Assembly (NCBI GenBank): GCA_030690165.1
Contig: JAUYHF010000049.1
Coordinates: forward strand, 1 to 43,437
DNA length: 43,437 nt
Reading direction: 5' to 3'
DNA from: Deltaproteobacteria bacterium
GTDB lineage: Bacteria > Desulfobacterota > GWC2-55-46 > UBA9637
How positions within the stretch are numbered: the first letter of the stretch is position 1; each line of letters starts with the position of its first letter. The notes beneath the pieces are model-generated. The model had not been told where the DNA came from and ran no database searches. It saw only the letters and a list, made by a program, of their open reading frames with translations. The position numbers and the translations under genes are program-made. Of this stretch, positions 41,500 to 43,437 are shown one piece after another.

Positions 41500-42056
41500 T
41501 GTCATTAAGATTTTATCCAAGTATCTTTTTCTTATTTTTTTGCGTTTCATTTTTGACATATCCGTTAAATATAAATGCTGCCGGGCAGGATTACTGGGCA
41601 GATGCAGGAGTGGTCAGGGTCGGGAAGAAAAAGCCGGTAGAGGCCCCTGATTTTGTGCTTAATACACTTGACGGCAAAAAGGTTTCCTTAAAGGGATTTA
41701 AAGGCAAGGCAGTATTCTTAAACTTCTGGGCTACATGGTGCCCGCCCTGCACAATAGAAATGCCTTCTATGGAGACCATTCATAAAAGATTTAAGGACAA
41801 AGGGCTTATTGTTGTGGCGGTAAATTCTGAAGAGGGTGAGAAAAAGGTCAGTAAATTTATTAAAAAGAAAGGTTACACATTCCTTGTTCTCCTGGATACC
41901 GATGGTTCAGTAACAAGCGATTCTTACAGGACAGTCGGACTTCCCACCACATACCTGATTGACAGGCAAGGCATGGTGGTTGGCAAGGCAGAGGGGGCAA
42001 GGGAGTGGGATTCCGCGGAGTCGTTTCGATTGATAGAGGAGATATTAAAAAGGTGA
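41499..42056 (+). CDS. TlpA-like exported thioredoxin
   Basis: 185 residues from ATG 41499 (TGATG overlap with the upstream stop). A signal peptide spans about 1-27 (ends NINAA). The active site is Cys81-Pro-Pro-Cys84 (FWATWCPPCTIEMPS) and the cis-Pro loop is GLPTTYLID. CPPC differs from CKPC of its neighbour, suggesting different redox partners or potentials. Its stop overlaps the ccdA start (GTGA), so it is likely to be paired with that electron carrier. Confidence 0.9.
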   Translation: MSLRFYPSIFFLFFCVSFLTYPLNINAAGQDYWADAGVVRVGKKKPVEAPDFVLNTLDGKKVSLKGFKGKAVFLNFWATWCPPCTIEMPSMETIHKRFKDKGLIVVAVNSEEGEKKVSKFIKKKGYTFLVLLDTDGSVTSDSYRTVGLPTTYLIDRQGMVVGKAEGAREWDSAESFRLIEEILKR

Positions 42057-42775
42057 CGCAAGATGTTTCAATACCCATAGTATTTTTATTCGGCCTTCTT
42101 TCATTTGTGTCCCCATGCGTCCTGCCGCTTGTGCCGTCCTATATCTCGTTTGTTACAGGTATATCCTTTGAAGAATTGACAGATAGTAACGGCGGTAAAG
42201 AACTAAAGAAAGTCATACTTATAAATTCGCTCATGTTTATATTGGGCTTTTCCGCAGTCTTTGTAAGCCTTGGGGCATCTGCAACCTTTGCTGGTGAGAT
42301 CTTGCGCACCTATCAGGATGTAATCAGAAAGGTGGGAGGCATAGTAATTGTACTGCTTGGCATCCATATTGTAGGCATAATAAATTTCAGGATACTGCAG
42401 CAGGATAAAAGACTGCACTTTTTTAGGGAAAAGCCGGCAGGTCTTTTAGGCTCATTTCTAATCGGCGTCGGCTTCGCAGCAGGCTGGACTCCATGCATAG
42501 GGCCGATACTTGCAGCTATCCTTATGATGGCGGCTTCATCTGATACCCTAATGCAGGGGGTGCTCCTTCTTATTATTTACTCCCTCGGGCTTGCCATACC
42601 ATTTTTTCTTACCTCTCTTGGCATCACTACATTTCTCAAACACTTCAATAGGCTTAAAAAACACATGCGGGTTGTTTCAATAGTAACCGGCAGTTTTTTG
42701 ATTATCACAGGCATCTTGATTTATTTTAATTCTTTTGCTATACTCACCAGGCATATAAACAGTCTGTTTTCATAA
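42053..42775 (+). CDS. ccdA: Thiol:disulfide interchange membrane protein CcdA
   Basis: 240 residues from GTG 42053, chosen for the GTGA overlap and GAGGAG about 11 bases upstream. An earlier GTG at 42005 would add 16 residues lying fully inside the thioredoxin gene. CcdA carries electrons from cytoplasmic thioredoxin across the membrane. The two conserved cysteines are Cys22 in VSPCVLPLVPSY and Cys148 in GWTPCIGPILAAIL. Six helices are expected. It would reduce the two TlpA-like thioredoxins upstream. Confidence 0.92.
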   Translation: MTQDVSIPIVFLFGLLSFVSPCVLPLVPSYISFVTGISFEELTDSNGGKELKKVILINSLMFILGFSAVFVSLGASATFAGEILRTYQDVIRKVGGIVIVLLGIHIVGIINFRILQQDKRLHFFREKPAGLLGSFLIGVGFAAGWTPCIGPILAAILMMAASSDTLMQGVLLLIIYSLGLAIPFFLTSLGITTFLKHFNRLKKHMRVVSIVTGSFLIITGILIYFNSFAILTRHINSLFS

Positions 42776-42831
42776 TGCTGTTTTTAAAAAATACGGTTTT
42801 ATCTTTTGTTTCCAACCGTTCTTCTTAAATT

Positions 42832-43134
42832 ATGGTCAGAGTTGAGATATATTCAAAAAAAGACTGCTGCCTCTGTAATAAGGTCAAAGAGCTTATAAAC
42901 AAAGTTGGCTTAGAGGTGCCGTTCTCTTACAAAGAGGTGGATATCGCTGATAGTGAAGAACTTCTCAGAAAATACGAGAGAGATATACCTCTTGTTTTTA
43001 TAAACGGCAAAAAGGCATTCAAGTTTAAGGTGGATGAGGTTGAATTCAGAAAGAAGCTGAGAATAGAGTTGATAAAGAGCGGCTTGTCCCGGATGTGGAG
43101 TAAAAAAAGTGTGGAGCAAAAAAGAGTATTTTAG
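42832..43134 (+). CDS. Glutaredoxin-like protein
   Basis: 100 residues with a thioredoxin-like fold of the small glutaredoxin type. It has the beta-strand MVRVEIYSKKDCCLCNKVK with Cys12, Cys13 and Cys15 (CCLC), the cis-Pro region DIPLVFINGKKAF, and a charged C-terminal helix. The family is annotated as glutaredoxin-like/DUF836 and the role is unproven. ATG 42832 has no clear ribosome site. It follows ccdA after 56 AT-rich bases and may be co-transcribed with it. Confidence 0.8.
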   Translation: MVRVEIYSKKDCCLCNKVKELINKVGLEVPFSYKEVDIADSEELLRKYERDIPLVFINGKKAFKFKVDEVEFRKKLRIELIKSGLSRMWSKKSVEQKRVF

Positions 43135-43365
43135 TTAGATATTGCCAATTCACATAGCCGTTTCCACAACATTATATTTCATTCCTCTAATATCTCATAA
43201 ATATCCTTTTCTACAGGATACCCACAAAATCTGCAGGTTGACCCCGTTAGAAGTTCCTGTTGATAATGTTGTTGCTTCAGGATAGTTTATCTCCTTCGGA
43301 AAGAGACTTCTAACGGGGTGAATAAGTTAAGATACATATGCGACATTAAGGAATAATGGATCATT
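43135..43365. other. Intergenic stretch with an inverted repeat
   Basis: A perfect 13-base inverted repeat, CCCCGTTAGAAGT (43242-43254) and ACTTCTAACGGGG (43306-43318), encloses 51 bases. A minus-strand open frame (43286 down to the stop at 43179) without an ATG encodes 35 residues ending with CRFCGYPVEKDIYEILEE, which could be a zinc-ribbon gene remnant. Nothing else is recognisable. Confidence 0.6.
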
Positions 43366-43437
43366 ATGCGAAGGCATAACCGATATTTAGTAGAATGGGA
43401 GGCTATAGGAGGTTTCAGCATATGCTCCATAGCCTTA
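43366..43437 (+). CDS. Start of an unidentified gene (possibly PilZ-like), cut by the window end
   Basis: ATG 43366 opens 24 codons to the window edge, beginning MRRHNRYLVEWEA. AAGGA lies 13 bases upstream. An Arg-rich RRHxRY start followed by a beta-like stretch resembles the N-terminus of PilZ domains, which bind cyclic di-GMP, but 24 residues are too few to be sure. It may equally be a chance open frame. Confidence 0.3.
   Translation, partial: MRRHNRYLVEWEAIGGFSICSIAL

Noticed and set aside
42005-42052. CcdA start at GTG 42005
   Set aside because: It would add 16 residues lying wholly within the thioredoxin gene; GTG 42053 has the usual GTGA overlap and a ribosome site.
1-43437. CRISPR array or prophage
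   Set aside because: No regularly spaced direct repeats and no phage structural, integrase or lysis genes are visible; repeats present are palindromic and dispersed.

Overview
The window looks like a chromosomal segment of an uncultured, Gram-negative (diderm) bacterium of moderate-to-low GC. It has Tat and Sec export signals, many periplasmic c-type cytochromes, a lipoprotein and a system II (Res/Ccs) cytochrome c maturation set. The gene content (tig-clpP-clpX-lon, sigma-54 two-component control, periplasmic NxrA-type molybdoenzyme, Rnf, a cytochrome bd-like protein) fits a Nitrospirota-, Nitrospinota- or deltaproteobacterial-like lineage. I cannot fix the taxon from the sequence alone.

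Layout. (1) 1-7343: the tail of an IS256-type transposase, a promoter, tRNA-Leu(UAG), the proteostasis genes tig-clpP-clpX-lon, two palindromic repeats, a Nudix hydrolase, an AMMECR1 protein and a convergent tRNA-Ser(GCU). (2) 7450-11156: a membrane histidine kinase and an NtrC-type sigma-54 activator. They are followed by a 0.7 kb regulatory region with three copies of a 17-bp dyad (TGKGC-N7-GCMCA) and one exact -24/-12 promoter. (3) 11340-18164: nitrite oxidoreductase/nitrate reductase genes nxrA, nxrB, a TorD-like chaperone and an NxrC-like heme b lipoprotein, closed by a terminator. (4) 18204-24034: a B12-binding-type radical SAM protein, an NHL propeller, an HExxH protein of unknown family, an Mrp-type Fe-S carrier ATPase and a NapG-like ferredoxin. 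(5) 24108-29931: three tiny membrane proteins, a CydA-like protein without CydB and lacking the GRQPW motif, then three c-type cytochromes. The last cytochrome is fused to an NxrC-like domain. (6) 30016-31687: a CBS protein and a convergent radical SAM/SPASM-PCP_red protein. (7) 31761-37364: an rnfCDGEAB operon with hairpin-rich repeats in four of its junctions. (8) 37407-43134: a PCYCGC-motif protein, a TPR protein, ResB, CcsA, two TlpA-like thioredoxins, CcdA and a glutaredoxin-like protein. The right edge holds an inverted repeat and the start of an unidentified gene.

How it fits together (inference). NxrABC would sit in the periplasm and exchange electrons between nitrite/nitrate and the cytochromes c. 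The CydA-like membrane protein and its cytochromes are candidate partners. Genes 37903-43134 would mature the cytochromes. Mrp and the TorD-like protein would help assemble the Fe-S and Mo cofactors. Rnf would link ferredoxin/NADH to the ion gradient. The two-component pair would switch on nxr transcription through the sigma-54 promoter. Whether the enzyme runs as nitrite oxidase or nitrate reductase cannot be read from the sequence.
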